Position numbers and translations under genes: made by a program. DNA of 64,000 bases, taken from assembly GCA_934438055.1 (NCBI GenBank), contig CAKSAY010000005.1:1-64000 (forward strand), written 5' to 3'. Below the pieces are notes generated by a model. The model was not told where the DNA came from, searched no databases, and saw only the letters and a program-made list of their open reading frames with translations. The DNA is from an uncultured Oscillospiraceae bacterium. GTDB lineage: Bacteria > Bacillota > Clostridia > Oscillospirales > Ruminococcaceae. Numbering within the stretch: the stretch's first letter is position 1; each line of letters opens with the position of its first letter. This document shows positions 61,394-64,000 of the stretch, piece by piece.

Positions 61394-61630
61394 AATTTTA
61401 GAATATAAAAGGTGTTTGTTTGAATACTCAGACTACTTTTTTGTATACCAGACAACAATGGTAAAACGTGTTTTTTCGTTGCAATGTTTTAAGAATATTC
61501 GGCGAGTGTTTTGAAGTTATGTCATTCAATCAGATCGTCTGTCTGCTTTTTTCAGATAGTTTATTTGATATAAGAAATTTTGTTTTAAAGCAAAGACTTT
61601 TATTGTTTTCTATGATGAGGTGGGGAGTCA

Positions 61631-63301
61631 ATGATGAAGAACGTTGAAAAATACACACGATCTTACTTTATGCCGCCAGAGGAATCTACGAATTGGGTAA
61701 AAAGAGAATCGCTTCAGACTGCGCCGTCTTGGTGCAGTGTCGATTTAAGAGATGGAAATCAGGCTTTGGTTGTTCCTATGAGTTTAGAACAAAAGCTGCA
61801 TTTTTTTTCGTTTTTGGTTCAATTGGGATTTAAAGAAATAGAGGTGGGATTCCCGGCAGCGTCAGAGACAGAGTTTTTGTTTTGCAGAAAGCTGATTGAG
61901 GAGGGCCTCATTCCTCCTGACGTCACTATTCAGGTGTTGACGCAGGCGCGTAAGCACATTATTGAAAAAACATTTTCTGCTCTAGATGGTGCGCAGAACG
62001 CGATTGTGCATCTTTATAATTCTACCTCTTTGGCGCAAAGAGAGCAGGTTTTTAAAAAGGAAAAAGGTGAGATTATAAAGATAGCGCTCGATGGCGCTTA
62101 TATGCTTGCTGACTATGCGCAAAAATATGCCGGAAATTTTCGCTTTGAATATTCACCTGAGAGTTTCACTGGAACAGAAATGGAATTTGCGGTTGAAATT
62201 TGCAATTCGGTTTTGGATGTTTGGAAACCCGGCAAAGAGAAAAAAGCAATTGTGAATTTACCGGGGACAGTTGAATTATCTATGCCGCATGTTTATGCCA
62301 GTCAGGTGGAATATGTTTGCAACAACATTCAGAATCGGGAGAACGTTTTCATCTCGCTTCACCCGCACAATGACAGAGGATGTGGTGTTGCCGACGCAGA
62401 ACTTGGTCTTTTGGCCGGTGCGGATAGAATTGAGGGAACTCTGTTTGGCAATGGTGAAAGGACGGGGAATGTAGATATTGTCACATTAGCGCTCAACCTC
62501 TACTCTCATGGGGTGGATCCTGCGCTTGATTTTTCAAACCTACCTGAAATTACTCAGAAATATGAGGAGTTTACGCATATGCGTGTGTTTGAAAGACAAC
62601 CATATAGCGGTGCTTTGGTGTTCGCTGCTTTTTCTGGTTCTCATCAGGATGCTATTGCTAAGGGGATGAAATGGCGGGAAGACAATCAGCTGTTAAAATG
62701 GGAAGTGCCTTATTTGCCGATTGATCCGAAAGATATAGGCCGTGCATATGATGAAGATGTCATTCGCATTAATAGCCAATCCGGGAAAGGGGGTATTGGT
62801 TATTTGCTTGAACAAAAATTTGGTTACGATCTTCCCAAGAGAATGCGTGAGGATTTTGGGTATACGGTTAAGGCGTATTCTGATCATACCCATCGTGAGA
62901 TACAACCGACAGAAGTGAAACAGCTTTTTATGAAGAGATATGTCAATGTCAGCGAACCATTGCAGGTAAAAGAAGTCCATTTTCAGCACTCTGAGCAGTT
63001 TAAAGCTTTTTTGACAGTGGTTTATGATAACGAGACGATGCAGCTTGAAGCAATCGGAAATGGAAGATTGGATTCAGTTTGCAATGCGCTCAATCAGTTG
63101 TTTAACCAGCGTTTTCAAATTATTGAATATAAAGAACATGCACTTGAACAGCGTTCGGCATCTCGAGCTTGTGCCTATGTTGGTTTAGAGAGCACGGAAA
63201 ATGACACTTTGTGTTGGGGTGCGGGTATACACACCGATATCATACAAGCTTCGGTGTATGCTCTTGTTAGTGCAATGAATCGAGCGCTAACAGGGGAATG
63301 A
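61631..63301 (+). CDS. leuA: 2-isopropylmalate synthase (long, LeuA2-like form)
   Basis: A 556-residue enzyme for the first step of leucine synthesis: 2-ketoisovalerate + acetyl-CoA to 2-isopropylmalate. The catalytic barrel has the metal-binding CSVDLRDGNQAL (about 36-47) and HPHNDRGCG (about 243), and the substrate-recognition helix LPTTVEL-like LPGTVELSMPHV. The C-terminal LeuA regulatory domain (about 430-556) is present, so leucine feedback is expected. Tandem ATGs; either is possible after GAGGTGGGGAG. leuB/C/D are not in the window. Confidence 0.95.
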   Translation: MMKNVEKYTRSYFMPPEESTNWVKRESLQTAPSWCSVDLRDGNQALVVPMSLEQKLHFFSFLVQLGFKEIEVGFPAASETEFLFCRKLIEEGLIPPDVTIQVLTQARKHIIEKTFSALDGAQNAIVHLYNSTSLAQREQVFKKEKGEIIKIALDGAYMLADYAQKYAGNFRFEYSPESFTGTEMEFAVEICNSVLDVWKPGKEKKAIVNLPGTVELSMPHVYASQVEYVCNNIQNRENVFISLHPHNDRGCGVADAELGLLAGADRIEGTLFGNGERTGNVDIVTLALNLYSHGVDPALDFSNLPEITQKYEEFTHMRVFERQPYSGALVFAAFSGSHQDAIAKGMKWREDNQLLKWEVPYLPIDPKDIGRAYDEDVIRINSQSGKGGIGYLLEQKFGYDLPKRMREDFGYTVKAYSDHTHREIQPTEVKQLFMKRYVNVSEPLQVKEVHFQHSEQFKAFLTVVYDNETMQLEAIGNGRLDSVCNALNQLFNQRFQIIEYKEHALEQRSASRACAYVGLESTENDTLCWGAGIHTDIIQASVYALVSAMNRALTGE

Positions 63302-63354
63302 ATGATATCTGTCTAGCATTATTCATATTTATATATGAATAATGAGAATATTGC

Positions 63355-63386
63355 AAAAAAGAGCTGTAAATAAACGGCTCTTTTTT
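63355..63386 (+). terminator. Terminator of leuA
   Basis: AAAAAAGAGC (63355-63364) and GCTCTTTTTT (63377-63386) flank a 12-base loop. It can act in both directions. Confidence 0.9.
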
Positions 63387-63655
63387 AGCTATCTTTGTGG
63401 AAATATCGTTTTCAATTTGTTTCTATATAATAGAGACCTTTCTTTTAGGTTTTAGGCAGTGAAAGGAAAGCAAAGGAATGGGGTGAACGAAGATTTTGCG
63501 TTTCACGGCATATTCCGGACCGGAAGCTATAAGACAACCTATTTGCTGTCTGATCTATACATTTTCCTGCATAGGAAGTATTCATTAATTGGAAGATATC
63601 TTGATTTAAATATACGCGATATTGCTTGCATTTGATTTCATATATTCTTTAACTG
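63387..63655. other. Intergenic region between leuA and the final glycosyltransferase
   Basis: About 270 bases with no gene, repeat or RNA that I can support. A TATAAT-like hexamer near 63425 lacks a partner -35. Confidence 0.4.
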
Positions 63656-64000
63656 TTAGGATATCTTTTGTGTTCCTTTCTTCTTTTGAAGATGATTTTT
63701 ATGAATACTCATACTTTCTTGGTACACTTTGAGCAAATTGTTTGCCAACGTTTCCGCCCCGGAACTAAGAACAGATTTGCGTGACGCAGATTTTAACAAT
63801 TGCTTCTGCTCCTGATCCATTTTTTGATATTTCATCATTTGATAATGCATCTGTTCTGGATTTTGATATACAAATCCATTGACCCCATCGATTACCTGTC
63901 CACGGTTTAACTCGTCGCATATATGCAAAACAGGAAGCCCTGTAGCCATAGCCTCTAACATGGAAATTGAATTGGTGTCTGAAATTGATGCGGTAATATA
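63656..64000 (-). CDS. GT4-type glycosyltransferase, C-terminal part only
   Basis: The gene runs off the right edge; 114 codons are visible on the minus strand. The stretch SISDTNSISMLEAMATGLPV is the nucleotide-sugar-binding E-X7-E region of GT1/GT4 enzymes, followed by VNGFVYQNPEQM and a helical basic tail. The internal ATG at 63961 is not the real start, because coding sequence continues to 64000. Substrate unknown. Confidence 0.8.
   Translation of the reverse strand, partial: YITASISDTNSISMLEAMATGLPVLHICDELNRGQVIDGVNGFVYQNPEQMHYQMMKYQKMDQEQKQLLKSASRKSVLSSGAETLANNLLKVYQESMSIHKNHLQKKKGTQKIS

Noticed and set aside
61394..61630. Leucine T-box or leader peptide before leuA
   Set aside because: About 230 bases of leader, but no T-box consensus, no leucine-codon run and no terminator/antiterminator pair seen.

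Overview
The window looks like a chromosomal segment of a low-GC, anaerobic, endospore-forming member of the Clostridia. The reasons are a spoIIE gene, a ytaF-type sporulation gene, a single-chain pyruvate:ferredoxin oxidoreductase, and an S10-spc-alpha ribosomal cluster with the map / KOW-protein / infA order usual in clostridia. Genus cannot be fixed from the sequence alone.

Layout. 1-14045: a short intergenic repeat, spoIIE with a 21-bp-spaced promoter, PFOR (minus strand), a CBS-domain (CorC-like) protein, a NUDIX hydrolase, thioredoxin, a purine permease, a ComM/YifB ATPase (minus) and prolyl-tRNA synthetase. 14046-16763: an accessory patch with no large genes. It holds a 704-bp cassette duplicated in tandem plus an older decayed partial copy. 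Each cassette encodes two tiny peptides, and each peptide is opposed by a convergent antisense promoter. This resembles a double type I toxin-antitoxin locus. Two paralogous ribbon-helix-helix proteins and one orphan ORF follow. 17144-32561: the uninterrupted rpsJ-to-rplQ cluster (28 ribosomal protein genes plus secY, adk, map, a KOW protein gene, infA and rpoA), behind a structured leader.

33453-43339: a rhamnose-polysaccharide cluster. Two GT2 glycosyltransferases, the four dTDP-L-rhamnose genes, a Wzm/Wzt-type ABC exporter and a 907-residue methyltransferase-GT-GT fusion should together make, modify and export a rhamnose-containing wall or surface glycan. 44335-54283: a YtaF/MntP-like protein, a lipoprotein, a sugar-aminotransferase gene with an early in-frame stop, an unrecognised partner, an MFS carrier, pyrophosphatase, a processive GT2, a YetF-like protein and a polysaccharide deacetylase. 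54410-55494: an MntR-like regulator, a PgsA-like enzyme and tRNA-Gly(CCC).

55900-57921 is a gene graveyard. It contains a phage-type MuF head-protein fragment fused to a barnase-like RNase, its barstar-like inhibitor, and an ABC permease/ATPase pair, all broken by stops and frameshifts. 58460-63301: an OPT transporter, a PqqD-like protein and a small membrane protein in one operon, then a stand-alone 2-isopropylmalate synthase. The window ends inside a minus-strand glycosyltransferase gene.

The most unusual system here is the duplicated two-peptide/two-antisense-RNA cassette at 14300-15760.
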